Notes: a model not told the origin generated them from the sequence alone. DNA of 38,324 bases from an uncultured Spartobacteria bacterium (GCA_903847935.1 CAINEX010000135.1:1-38324), one strand, 5' to 3'. Shown: positions 1 through 8,806, numbered from the stretch's first letter. A program made the numbers and translations.

Positions 1-72
1 GGCCAGTAGCTCAATTGGTAGAGTAGCGGTCTCCAAAACCGTTTGTTGGGGGTTCGAGTCCCTCCTGGCCTG
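1..72 (+). tRNA. tRNA-Trp (CCA anticodon), 5' end clipped by about 1 nt at window start
   Basis: ggccagtagctcaattggtagagtagcggtctCCAaaaccg...gggttcgagtccctcctggcct; the acceptor stem pairs if one A precedes the window; anticodon CCA; T-loop ggttcgagtcc. Confidence 0.93.
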
Positions 73-98
73 CTCTGCATCCTTCGCCTTTCCGAATC

Positions 99-314
99 AT
101 GTCCAACAAGATCACAACCTACATCAATGAGGTGCGTGCGGAACTTGCGAAGGTGCAGTGGCCGTGGGACGACAGTGAGCGCGGCTTTAAGCGCTATAAG
201 GAACTCTGGGATTCCACGCTTGTCGTCATCATTGCAATGCTTTTGGTCGGTGGTTACATTTCTTTCTTTGATTTCGTCACCATCAATGTGGTCGGTTTTC
301 TGACCCATCCCTAA
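99..314 (+). CDS. secE: Preprotein translocase subunit SecE
   Basis: 71 aa with single C-terminal TM and 'NEVRAELAKVQWP' motif; directly between tRNA-Trp and nusG. Confidence 0.9.
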   Translation: MSNKITTYINEVRAELAKVQWPWDDSERGFKRYKELWDSTLVVIIAMLLVGGYISFFDFVTINVVGFLTHP

Positions 315-343
315 AATTTCACTTATCCCAGCAATTTTTTAAC

Positions 344-907
344 ATGCCTCTCGCACCCAAAGAACAGTGGTTCGTCGTTCATGTCCTCTCGGGACAAGAG
401 CAGAAGATCCATGACAATATCGTCAAGCGCATCAAGACCGAGGAGCTTGGTGATCAGGTTTTCGAAGTGCTGATCCCCACTGAACGGGTTCAGGAGATCA
501 AGCGTGGGAAGAAAACCGAAACAACGAGAAAGTTCTTTCCCGGTTACTTGATCGTTAACATGCATCTCCTCGATGAGAAGAACGAACTGATCGAAAAGAC
601 CTGGTACTTCATCAAGGACACGACGGGGGTCATCGGATTTGCCGGCACCAAGGACAAGCCCATCCCGATGCGCAAGAAAGAGGTTGATGGCATGCTTGCA
701 CAACTCAAAGAGCGTGAGGATACCGTTACATCCAAGATCAGCTATGAGGTCGGCGACAAGGTCAAGGTGGCGGATGGTCCCTTCCAGAACCAACAGGGTA
801 TCGTGGAAGAGGTGGACCCAATCCGCGGAAAACTCCGAGTCTCCGTCAGCATCTTCGGTCGGGACACGCCTGTGGAGTTGGAGTACTGGCAGGTCGAAAA
901 AGCCTAA
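344..907 (+). CDS. nusG: Transcription termination/antitermination protein NusG
   Basis: 'WFVVHVLSGQEQKI...FFPGYLIV...GFAGTKDKP...VGDKVKVADGPFQNQQGIVEEVD' NGN plus KOW architecture. Confidence 0.95.
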   Translation: MPLAPKEQWFVVHVLSGQEQKIHDNIVKRIKTEELGDQVFEVLIPTERVQEIKRGKKTETTRKFFPGYLIVNMHLLDEKNELIEKTWYFIKDTTGVIGFAGTKDKPIPMRKKEVDGMLAQLKEREDTVTSKISYEVGDKVKVADGPFQNQQGIVEEVDPIRGKLRVSVSIFGRDTPVELEYWQVEKA

Positions 908-927
908 GAAGGCACTTGATCGTCCCC

Positions 928-963
928 GCGTTCGTCTTTGTGACGAACGCAAATGCGTTTGTC
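928..963 (+). promoter_or_regulatory. Two mutually exclusive hairpins sharing a central arm, downstream of nusG
   Basis: gcgttcgtc (928-936) / gacgaacgc (942-950) form a perfect 9-bp stem; the same gacgaacgc also pairs with gcgtttgtc (955-963; 8 WC pairs + 1 G:U). Confidence 0.5.
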
Positions 964-1103
964 GACTTAGGGTTCATTTTTCGGAGACACTCTCCAAACC
1001 ATTTCAGACATTACTTCCCTTATTTGACTTACGGAGGATGGTGTCTCGTAAATGCTTCAGGGTGATTGCCGCAGGTTCCGTGAAAGCGGAACCTGAGAGG
1101 AGA

Positions 1104-1964
1104 TTATTTCAAAAGAGCCAGCACAATGGCTGCCAATAAGAGTAATGCACCGCCTAGCCTGGCTATCCAGAACTCTCGGGCATTTCCCTCGCCTTTCCAT
1201 GCATCGACTGCGACCGACCAGATGGTCCGCGTGGCGTAGAGAATGTTGATGAGGGTTGCTTGTCCGAAAAGTCCTATCAGCATGATGACAAGGGGAGCCT
1301 GAAACCCGATAACGGCTCCGCCGATCAAAAGACATTTTTTAGCGGGTTCGGGAGAGGGTGGTGTGGAACCCAAGAGAGGTGTCATCGCAGCCAAGACAAC
1401 GAACATCACTGGCTGGAAGAAGGTAACCCCGGAGGTCCGTGCGTAGCCCTGTGTCAGGACATCAACGAGTGCGAACAGGATGCTTGCCCCCATAGCCCAT
1501 CCCACGGCTGCACGCCGATGATGCTTGTTATGATCGGGTCCAACCTGAAGAAGGGTCAGGGCAATCACGGTGAGCCCGGCGGCCGTCAGAAGGTGCCAGC
1601 CGACGGGAATGTGAAGGAGCAGGATTGAGAAAAGGGCGACAAGAACAGTCTTTGCCCCAAGGAGGGGCGCACTGATTGAGAGATCAGCCTTTGCCAGTGC
1701 CTTCACGGTGCAGATACGACCTATAAAAAGGGCAGCCCCGGCTGCAACGGCGGCAAGTGCAGCATGCCAGTTCGGCTGAAAGAGGAACTGCTTTGGAAAG
1801 AAAATCGGAAGCAGGGCAAGTGGCAACGACCATGCTGCCATCGCGTAATTGGAGAAAATATTGACCCTCTTACTGGTCGCACCGTGATGCATGGACCCTT
1901 TAAGTTCCAGGTATCCGAGGGCGTAGAGGAGTGCTGCACCGAGAGCTCCGAGGGCGATCATCAT
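1104..1964 (-). CDS. DMT/EamA-like multi-TM permease
   Basis: 286 aa, about 10 hydrophobic segments, EamA-like repeat organisation. Confidence 0.65.
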   Translation of the reverse strand: MMIALGALGAALLYALGYLELKGSMHHGATSKRVNIFSNYAMAAWSLPLALLPIFFPKQFLFQPNWHAALAAVAAGAALFIGRICTVKALAKADLSISAPLLGAKTVLVALFSILLLHIPVGWHLLTAAGLTVIALTLLQVGPDHNKHHRRAAVGWAMGASILFALVDVLTQGYARTSGVTFFQPVMFVVLAAMTPLLGSTPPSPEPAKKCLLIGGAVIGFQAPLVIMLIGLFGQATLINILYATRTIWSVAVDAWKGEGNAREFWIARLGGALLLLAAIVLALLK

Positions 1965-2034
1965 GGGTGTAAAAGTTCGCTAGGATCCACGCTTTTTAAG
2001 GATTCGTTCGTGAAATAAGAGACGAACTTTACCT

Positions 2035-2547
2035 TCATGATTGTGCATTTCTATCCGCGGCCACGAGGCGCTCATAGAGAGACTTTAGTCCTTCGGGAAT
2101 GATCCGAGTTCCTGCCAGTATCGGCATGAAGTTCTGATCTCCTGACCACCGGGGGACAACATGCAGGTGAAGATGTTCTTTGAAACCGGCTCCTCCAGCA
2201 CTCCCTAGGTTAAAACCGATATTGAATCCCTCGGCCCTGGTCACTTCGCGTAGGAGATGTTGAGCATGGATTGAGAGGTGCCAGAGATCAAGGATCTCGG
2301 CCGCGCTCAGATCCTCCATCAGAGCAGTACGGCGGTAGGGTACAACCATCAGATGGCCTGAGGCATAGGGATACTTGTTAAGAATCAGGAAGGAGTTTTG
2401 ACGACGAGTCACCACCAGATGGGCTGCATCATCACTGGTTGTTGCTGCTTCCGACAGGAAGTCCTCACCACTGGAACGTTCATTTTCAAAATATTCAACT
2501 CTCCAGGGTGCCCAAAGGGTCTCAAGGTGCTCTTTTGGGAAATCCAT
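2035..2547 (-). CDS. HIT family (histidine triad) hydrolase
   Basis: 'LNKYPYASGHLMVVPYRR...FNIGFNLGSAGGAGFKEHLHLHVVPRW' HIT signature; likely start at MDFPKEHL. Confidence 0.9.
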   Translation of the reverse strand: MDFPKEHLETLWAPWRVEYFENERSSGEDFLSEAATTSDDAAHLVVTRRQNSFLILNKYPYASGHLMVVPYRRTALMEDLSAAEILDLWHLSIHAQHLLREVTRAEGFNIGFNLGSAGGAGFKEHLHLHVVPRWSGDQNFMPILAGTRIIPEGLKSLYERLVAADRNAQS

Positions 2548-2554
2548 GGCTTGA

Positions 2555-3727
2555 TCAATGAGCCTTTTCCACGGATTTTTCCAGACAATCAATCACCGCG
2601 GTCGCTGCCTGCCGCGATGGCGAGGCGGAGTCGGCATTTTCCTGACTGCCCAACATGGCAATGGTCTCTGATAAATCAGTTGAGAGGCGGTCGCGGGCTT
2701 CTTTGCTATTGAGGAGGCGGAGGGCTTCGTCGGCAAGGGCCGCAGGTGTGGCATTGTGCTGAATGAACTCTCGGATCACGGGTCTTCCGGCAAGGATATT
2801 CACGATTCCCAAGTACGGGACACGGATCACCCGTATGCCAACCTCGTAAGTGAGGGTGGCGACCTTGTAGACCAGTGCATGGGGAAGGCCTAGGCATGCC
2901 GCTTCCAGGGTGGCTGTCCCCGAGCAGACCAGTCCGGCGGTCGCCCTTCGCATGAGATCCCGTGAGGCGCCAGTGGTCACCGTGATCTCAACACCGGCTT
3001 CTTTGGCTTGCTCCGCCATAAGCGCGGCATGCGCGACAGTCGCCGCAGCCGCCTCAAAGGCGATTTCGGGTCTTGAGTGTTGCACGATTCGTGCGGCACC
3101 AAGCATCACGGGGAAGATCCTGAGCACCTCCCGATCGCGACTCCCCGGAAAAAGGCCGAGCAAGGTGGTTACACGCTCCGCAGTTGCGACTGCGCGGAGT
3201 TCTGCAGCCATGGGGTGCCCCGCAAAAACAGTCCTCAGACCGGATGGTTCATAGAGCTCTTTTTCAAAGGGGAAAATGCAGATCATCAAATCAAGCGCGC
3301 GAGCCATTTCCGGAATGCGTCTGCGGTTCCATGCCCAGACCTGAGGGCTGATATAATAGATAATTTTTGTCGGGATGCCCTTCTTGCGGATGGCTTTGGC
3401 AAGACGCAGGTTGAATCCGGGGTAATCAACGAGGATCACGGCTTCGGGAGGATTGTGCGAGATTTCCTCGAGTAGGGCCGTGAACTTGCGCCGGAAATAT
3501 CCGTAGTGGCGAAGCACATCCCAGAGACCAAGAACTCCGGCCTCCGCAATCCAGTTATCAAGCCCACCCCCAGAGGCGATGGATTCTTTTTCCATCTTAG
3601 GTCCGCCTTTCCCTGTGAATCGGATCTGCGGATCCAAAGCCCTTAGGGCTCTCATCAGAGCTACTCCGTGGGCGTCGCCGCTTGCCTCACCCGCAATAAT
3701 GGCCAGATGCCTTCCTTCTGGAATCAT
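2555..3727 (-). CDS. lpxB: Lipid-A-disaccharide synthase
   Basis: 'IIAGEASGDAHG...FTGKGGPKM...VDYPGFNLRLAKAIRKKGIPTKIIYYISPQVWAWNRRR...LPGSR-like' motifs. Confidence 0.95.
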   Translation of the reverse strand: MIPEGRHLAIIAGEASGDAHGVALMRALRALDPQIRFTGKGGPKMEKESIASGGGLDNWIAEAGVLGLWDVLRHYGYFRRKFTALLEEISHNPPEAVILVDYPGFNLRLAKAIRKKGIPTKIIYYISPQVWAWNRRRIPEMARALDLMICIFPFEKELYEPSGLRTVFAGHPMAAELRAVATAERVTTLLGLFPGSRDREVLRIFPVMLGAARIVQHSRPEIAFEAAAATVAHAALMAEQAKEAGVEITVTTGASRDLMRRATAGLVCSGTATLEAACLGLPHALVYKVATLTYEVGIRVIRVPYLGIVNILAGRPVIREFIQHNATPAALADEALRLLNSKEARDRLSTDLSETIAMLGSQENADSASPSRQAATAVIDCLEKSVEKAH

Positions 3728-4674
3728 GAAGGGAGTTGCGGTGGCTTTTTACGAGGGTCGGCCTCCTCGATTTGTCTGGTGATCCTGATCGCCAAGTCGA
3801 GCGCTGCTGCTGCTTCCCGACCTGTGACACGGGGGACGAGTCCCTCACGTGCGCAGGTGACAAACGAGGAAAGCTCGCGCTGGAGAGGCTCTCCCTTAAC
3901 GACTTTCACCCGCTCCCTTTTGATTGCCCCCTTGTTGAGACGCAGGATGTAGCCGCTCTGCTTTTGGTAGTTGAGAGAGAGGTAAGCATCCTCCTGAAAA
4001 ATACGGATTTTACGGACCTTGTCGCGGCTGATGCGGCTGGCGGTGAGGTTGGCCACGCAGCCATTCTCAAAACGGATGCGCACATTGGCGATGTCCTCTC
4101 CCTTGCTCAGTACCGCGATGCCAACGGCATCCAAGCTCACAACGGGTGAGCGGACGAGATGAAGCAGAATCTCAAGGTCATGGATCATCACGTCCAGAAC
4201 GACGCCGATGTCCATACTGCGGTTTGGGTAGGGGGAGAGTCGCGTGACCTCGAGAAAGCGAGGATTGGCTAGCTGCTGTTCAAGTGCCTCCAAGCCCGGA
4301 TTGAAGCGTTCGATATGGCCGACCTGAAGAATGCAGTTATTGGCAGTAGCCGTTGCGGCTAGGTCGAGGGCCTGCGCTGTGTTCGTGGCGATCGGTTTCT
4401 CAATCAGCAGGTGTTTTCCCTTTTTTAGGAGGAATGTTCCGACCTCATGATGAGATTCCGTTGGCGTGGCAACCGAGGCAACATCAACAAGGGAGGCAAA
4501 CTCCTCAAGGGATGTGCACGGTTTGCCACCGTACTTTGCGGCAACCCGCTCGGCATTGGATTTGTTGGCATCGTGGATGGCCACAAGCTCGCAATCGGCA
4601 AGCTCGCTATAGATGCGGGCATGATTGATGCCGATGCTTCCCGGACCAACGACGCCGGCGCGGATGATTTTCAT
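3724..4674 (-). CDS. Gfo/Idh/MocA family oxidoreductase in the lpx operon (GnnA-like candidate)
   Basis: N-terminal Rossmann 'AGVVGPGSIGINHARIYSEL', 'LLIEKPIATN', 'VGHIERFNP'; 4-nt overlaps with both lpx neighbours. Confidence 0.85.
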   Translation of the reverse strand: MKIIRAGVVGPGSIGINHARIYSELADCELVAIHDANKSNAERVAAKYGGKPCTSLEEFASLVDVASVATPTESHHEVGTFLLKKGKHLLIEKPIATNTAQALDLAATATANNCILQVGHIERFNPGLEALEQQLANPRFLEVTRLSPYPNRSMDIGVVLDVMIHDLEILLHLVRSPVVSLDAVGIAVLSKGEDIANVRIRFENGCVANLTASRISRDKVRKIRIFQEDAYLSLNYQKQSGYILRLNKGAIKRERVKVVKGEPLQRELSSFVTCAREGLVPRVTGREAAAALDLAIRITRQIEEADPRKKPPQLPS

Positions 4675-5510
4675 GATGATGGTGTTCCCCAGAGGGTGAT
4701 GTGGTGTTGGGTGGCTAGTTCAAAGAGCCGGTTGCTCTCAAGAAGAAGGGTGCGTCCAGCTTCCATTGCAATCGTGGTGACCCCTGCGGAAGCAGCGGTT
4801 TCAAGGGTCTTGGGACCGATTACGGGAACGTCAAAGCGCATATCTTGACGCGGTTTCGAGACCTTGACCACGACGGCTTCCCCGCGTCCAAGTTCTCCGC
4901 CACGTCGGATGGTGGCATCCGTTCCGTCAAATCCCTCCACGGCCAGGACAGTCCCTTTTTTCACAACCACGGTCTGGCCGATATCAAGGCGGCTTACTTC
5001 TTTCGCGATAACAAGACCGTAGGCGATATCATCGAGGATCCGGGTTTTCGGCTTTGGGCCGGCAATAAGGCCCTCGCAGGCAAGGTGCTCCCTCAAAAAT
5101 GTCGTGGCGGGCAGCAGGGGGACGCCCGCCTTTTCCAACTCCCCTGCAACGGCACCGAAGAGTGTCTCTGCATTACGCTCACGCAATTTGGCCAGAAGAA
5201 TCAGCGCGTGAAAGTCAGGTCGGAGATCAAACAGGTTACCTGGGGCTATCTGACCGGCCATCAGGGAGGCAGTGGCGCCACTTTTTCTCGCGGCATCGAT
5301 CAACCTTCCTAGTTGACCTACCTTCATCCAGTGGATTTCATCGACGAATCCTGCCAGAGCAGGGTCGGTTTCACCCTCAAAGGCGGCCACAATGATCCGT
5401 GAGACGCCCGCCTCCCTCGCCCCCAGGGCGGCAAGTCTTGGATAAAAGCCGTTGCCGGCGATCAGAAAGAGTGTCTTGGGATTCTGCACGGATAGAAAGG
5501 GACGCTTCAA
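4671..5510 (-). CDS. lpxI: UDP-2,3-diacylglucosamine diphosphatase, LpxI type
   Basis: 'LFLIAGNGFYPRLAALGAREAGVSRIIVAAFEGETDP...GQIAPGNLFDLRPD...' LpxI (DUF1009) features; operonic with lpxB. Confidence 0.88.
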   Translation of the reverse strand: MKRPFLSVQNPKTLFLIAGNGFYPRLAALGAREAGVSRIIVAAFEGETDPALAGFVDEIHWMKVGQLGRLIDAARKSGATASLMAGQIAPGNLFDLRPDFHALILLAKLRERNAETLFGAVAGELEKAGVPLLPATTFLREHLACEGLIAGPKPKTRILDDIAYGLVIAKEVSRLDIGQTVVVKKGTVLAVEGFDGTDATIRRGGELGRGEAVVVKVSKPRQDMRFDVPVIGPKTLETAASAGVTTIAMEAGRTLLLESNRLFELATQHHITLWGTPSS

Positions 5511-5564
5511 TGCTAGCTGTAACGCCTCGTTGCCGACAGCTAGAAAAGCACTTTTCCCTTTCGG

Positions 5565-5987
5565 GTGAGGTATTCACTATTCAAGGAGATGAAATTGCCG
5601 CTCATTGTTTTTCTCATCGGGGCCGCTATTTCGGGATCAGCTCTGGGTAATCGGTATGATCTTACTGCTCAGGATGCCGGGAGATTGGTGAGCTTGAGGT
5701 GTGGCGATGCTCTCACCATCCATCTCCCTGTGAATCCCTCGACCGGCTACTTGTGGAGTGTTACTCTTTCAAGGCCCGATATACTCACCCCTGTTGGGGG
5801 CGGAGAAATTCTATACCCCTCTCATGGCTCAGGTGAGAGACTTTTGGGAGCAGGTGGAATCCAAGAGTGGGCCTTCCGCGCCATCCGTTCTGGTAACACA
5901 AAAATACTCTATGTCTATTCACGTCCATGGGAGCGTGGCGTGGCTCCAGCACGTAAGATTGCATGGCCTGTTAGCGTAAAAGAATGA
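5565..5987 (+). CDS. Secreted chagasin-like (I42 family) cysteine protease inhibitor
   Basis: Signal peptide (MKLPLIVFLIGAAISGSALG), 'NPSTGYLW' and 'YSRPWERG' match the NPTTGY and RPW loops of chagasins; start GTG 5565 or ATG 5589. Confidence 0.75.
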   Translation: MRYSLFKEMKLPLIVFLIGAAISGSALGNRYDLTAQDAGRLVSLRCGDALTIHLPVNPSTGYLWSVTLSRPDILTPVGGGEILYPSHGSGERLLGAGGIQEWAFRAIRSGNTKILYVYSRPWERGVAPARKIAWPVSVKE

Positions 5988-7414
5988 AAAGAGTCATCCA
6001 TTGGTTTCGCCGTGACTTCAGGATCACTGATAACACCGCATTAGCGGCGGCATCTCAATCTGGGGAGGAGATCATCCCGGTTTATATCGTGAGCGACTGG
6101 AAGTCGCGGCACGGGTGGACCGGCTCGGCTAGGCAGGAGTTTCTCTGTGGATCCCTGTCCGCTTTGGCCAAGAATCTCAAAGCGATCGGCGGACGACTCG
6201 TCATCCGTAAGGGGGATGCGGTGCGGGAACTCGAGAAACTCGCCGTTGAGACGGGGGCCACTGCAATCTTCGCCAACCGTGATCCTGACCCATTCGGACG
6301 GGCTGTGGAAGCCCGGTTGGCTGTCATGGCTGAGGAAAAGGGGATCAAACTCTCCCTGCACAAGGATGTCTGCATCCACGAGCGTGATGAAGTGAGAACC
6401 GGTCAGGGAACCGTTTTTCGTGTCTTCACTCCCTACTCGAAGGTTTGGTTCAGCCAGCCCAAACCAATGCCCGGTCCCTCGATTAAGAAACTTGTAACGC
6501 CTTCCGGAATAGTTTCGCTACCTCTTCCTCAACTTTCCGACTGGGGGTTAAGTTCCAGTGTCGCGCTTCCGGAGCCCGGCGAAAGGTCTGCTCGAGAGCG
6601 TCTGAAGCAATTCGTTGCGGGGCCGATGTCTTCTTACGGAGAAAACCGTGATGTTCCTTTTCTCGAGGGGACCTCGCACCTCTCGCAGGACCTGCGGTTC
6701 GGACTTATCTCACCACGGCAGGTTTACGCGGCGGCCAAGAAGGTTGAGGAGGGCCTTCCTCCGGAGGGGCGTAAGAACTCCATGAAATTTCTGGCTGAGA
6801 TTGTCTGGAGAGAGTTCTACATGCAACTGCTCTGGCACTATCCCGAGGTGATGGATCAGGAATTTAACCCGACTTGGCGCGGGATGAACTGGCCCGGTTT
6901 GACGGCTCTGCCTGATGCCTTCGAGCGTTGGTGTGAGGGCTGTACGGGATTTCCAATTGTTGATGCGGCCATGCGCCAGTTGGCTGCCACGGGTTGGATG
7001 CATAACAGGGCGAGGATGATTACGGCGATGTTCTTTACCAAAGATCTCCATCTTGACTGGCGACTTGGAGAGGCATTCTTCATGCGATCACTAGCTGATG
7101 GTGAGATCGCTTCAAATAATGGTGGCTGGCAATGGAGTGCTGGCACGGGAGCGGATGCAGCTCCCTATTTTCGAATCCAAAATCCCTGGAGTCAGACCAA
7201 GCGGTATGACCCCGATGGGCTTTATATCCGCAAGTGGATCCCGGAACTTCGCAATGTCTCCAACACCTCCCTCCTGGATGCACCCGCCAATGGTCTACCC
7301 ATCGCGTCAGGCTATCCAGCACCTATCCTAGATCACTCGGTGGAGAGGGACCGAACCATGCAGTACTTTTCCCAGCACAAAGCACAACAATCAGTGAAAG
7401 GCCTCAAACCGTAA
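5984..7414 (+). CDS. phrB: Deoxyribodipyrimidine photo-lyase
   Basis: 'VIHWFRRDFRITDNTAL', 'WREFYMQLLWHYP', 'FPIVDAAMRQLAATGWMHNRARMITAMFFTKDLHLDWRLGEAFF', 'NNGGWQWSAGTGADAAPYFRIQNPWSQ'. Confidence 0.96.
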   Translation: MKRVIHWFRRDFRITDNTALAAASQSGEEIIPVYIVSDWKSRHGWTGSARQEFLCGSLSALAKNLKAIGGRLVIRKGDAVRELEKLAVETGATAIFANRDPDPFGRAVEARLAVMAEEKGIKLSLHKDVCIHERDEVRTGQGTVFRVFTPYSKVWFSQPKPMPGPSIKKLVTPSGIVSLPLPQLSDWGLSSSVALPEPGERSARERLKQFVAGPMSSYGENRDVPFLEGTSHLSQDLRFGLISPRQVYAAAKKVEEGLPPEGRKNSMKFLAEIVWREFYMQLLWHYPEVMDQEFNPTWRGMNWPGLTALPDAFERWCEGCTGFPIVDAAMRQLAATGWMHNRARMITAMFFTKDLHLDWRLGEAFFMRSLADGEIASNNGGWQWSAGTGADAAPYFRIQNPWSQTKRYDPDGLYIRKWIPELRNVSNTSLLDAPANGLPIASGYPAPILDHSVERDRTMQYFSQHKAQQSVKGLKP

Positions 7415-7501
7415 TCTACTCATAAAAAAAGAGAAAACTATCTTGAGCAAGGTCTACTAGGTCAGTGAGTCGACCGATTAACCCAGTTAGTGCTTAGGCT
7501 T

Positions 7502-7678
7502 TTATATTGCCAATTTCTTGGAAGCGACATCCAGACGGATCAGATTTTCCAAGTAATTGGAAAAAGAGCGATTTTCCTGAACGGCAGCTTCAACCGCAAG
7601 AGCCTTGATTTCAGGGTGTAGGCGAAATCCCGTCAGGATTTTAACAGCTGGCTTTTTATTAGGATGCAACTTCTTCAT
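7502..7678 (-). CDS. Small RHH-like protein 1 (putative orphan antitoxin/regulator), 58 aa, not in ORF track
   Basis: MKKLHPNKKPAVKILTGFRLHPEIKALAVEAAVQENRSFSNYLENLIRLDVASKKLAI*; paralogue of the 7880-8062 product. Confidence 0.7.
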   Translation of the reverse strand: MKKLHPNKKPAVKILTGFRLHPEIKALAVEAAVQENRSFSNYLENLIRLDVASKKLAI

Positions 7679-7879
7679 TCAGCTTGTTTAAGAGATTTTG
7701 GCCAGAACGTAAACAATAGGATGCTGTATAGTGATATGTATATTATTCATAAGTCTCAAAAAGAGAACAAAAGTTATACAATACACATCGCGTTGCTAGG
7801 ATTTTAGGACTTAAAGTCGTTACGAACTACGCGCCGGACTAAATGCTCCGCCGATCAATCAAGATAGATTGAGGAGATC

Positions 7880-8062
7880 TTACTTTTTTACACCACCGAC
7901 AGGCATGAGAATACCTTTGGCTTCCACATCCTTACGGATAAGGTTTTCAATGTAGTTGGAAAGGGAGCGATTCTCCTGTATTGCAGCTTGTACGGCAAGT
8001 GCCTTCAAGTTCGGATCAAGACGAAACCCTGTTAAAATTTTTGTTACGCGCTTCTTTTTCAT
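7880..8062 (-). CDS. Small RHH-like protein 2 (putative orphan antitoxin/regulator), 60 aa
   Basis: MKKKRVTKILTGFRLDPNLKALAVQAAIQENRSLSNYIENLIRKDVEAKGILMPVGGVKK*; Arc/RHH-like 'RSLSNYIENLIRKD' helix; start inside the listed 7880-8197 ORF. Confidence 0.7.
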   Translation of the reverse strand: MKKKRVTKILTGFRLDPNLKALAVQAAIQENRSLSNYIENLIRKDVEAKGILMPVGGVKK

Positions 8063-8166
8063 AGACTTGAAAATAGTAAATTTGTTCTCAAAACGCAAAC
8101 ATCCGTTGTGTAAAACCTTGCAAAAAGAATGCAATAAACTACATCTAGTTAACAGTTGTAAGTACG

Positions 8167-8346
8167 ATGCATATTCAAAAACGGCTTGATCCCCCACTTT
8201 TTAACGCCCTTCGAGAAGCTGCAGATCAAAAGGGGGTGAGTCTCTCGGAATATTTGAGGAAGCTGGTCGAACAGGATTTGGAGTCTCGGAGTGAAAAGCG
8301 CATCTCTGAGGAAAGGGATGGAAATCTGGACAGGGCAGAAAATTAA
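8167..8346 (+). CDS. Small RHH-like protein 3, 59 aa, not in ORF track
   Basis: MHIQKRLDPPLFNALREAADQKGVSLSEYLRKLVEQDLESRSEKRISEERDGNLDRAEN*; 'VSLSEYLRKLVEQDL' RHH-like helix. Confidence 0.6.
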   Translation: MHIQKRLDPPLFNALREAADQKGVSLSEYLRKLVEQDLESRSEKRISEERDGNLDRAEN

Positions 8347-8430
8347 GAGGCCTGTAAACTTTTCTTTCACGCTCCGTCTGCCTATCTCCAATTGCAATGG
8401 GCGACGGGCTCCTGTAGTGACAAAGAAGCC

Positions 8431-8793
8431 ATGCATGTCCGACTCACCAAGGATTTCACATTTGAAGCAGCTCAGACACTTCCCCGAGTGCCTGTAGAAC
8501 ACAAATGCGGACGGATGCATGGTCACAGCTTCAAGGTGGAGATTTCCGTCGAGGGTGAGACCGATCCGCTCACGGGTTGGCTCTATGATCACTCCCGGAT
8601 TAGTCGGGCAATGGACCCTCTCTTGGATCAACTTGATCACTCCTATCTCAATGATGTCTCGGGACTCGAAAATCCAACGATCGAAAATATGTGTGAATGG
8701 TTTTGGGAGAAGCTTGCTCCTTATCTTCCAGGATTAGCTGAGATCGTGATTCACGAGACCCCGACAGCGCGTTGCAGCTATCGAGGGAAGTAA
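8431..8793 (+). CDS. queD: 6-carboxy-tetrahydropterin synthase / PTPS family
   Basis: 'FTFEAAQTLP...HKCGRMHGHSFKVEISVEG...LDQLDHSYLND...NPTIENMCEWFWEKL...VIHETPTARCSY'. Confidence 0.92.
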   Translation: MHVRLTKDFTFEAAQTLPRVPVEHKCGRMHGHSFKVEISVEGETDPLTGWLYDHSRISRAMDPLLDQLDHSYLNDVSGLENPTIENMCEWFWEKLAPYLPGLAEIVIHETPTARCSYRGK

Positions 8794-8806
8794 CTCGTCG
8801 CATTCG

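Noticed and set aside
43-303. 86 aa ORF overlapping tRNA-Trp and secE
   Set aside because: Out-of-frame shadow of secE, beginning inside the tRNA.
323-952. 209 aa minus-strand ORF over nusG
   Set aside because: Antisense to a convincingly identified nusG; no recognisable protein features.
7855-7872. tcaatc-aagata-gattga inverted repeat downstream of RHH gene 2
   Set aside because: Only a 6-bp stem and no T-tract; too weak to call a terminator.
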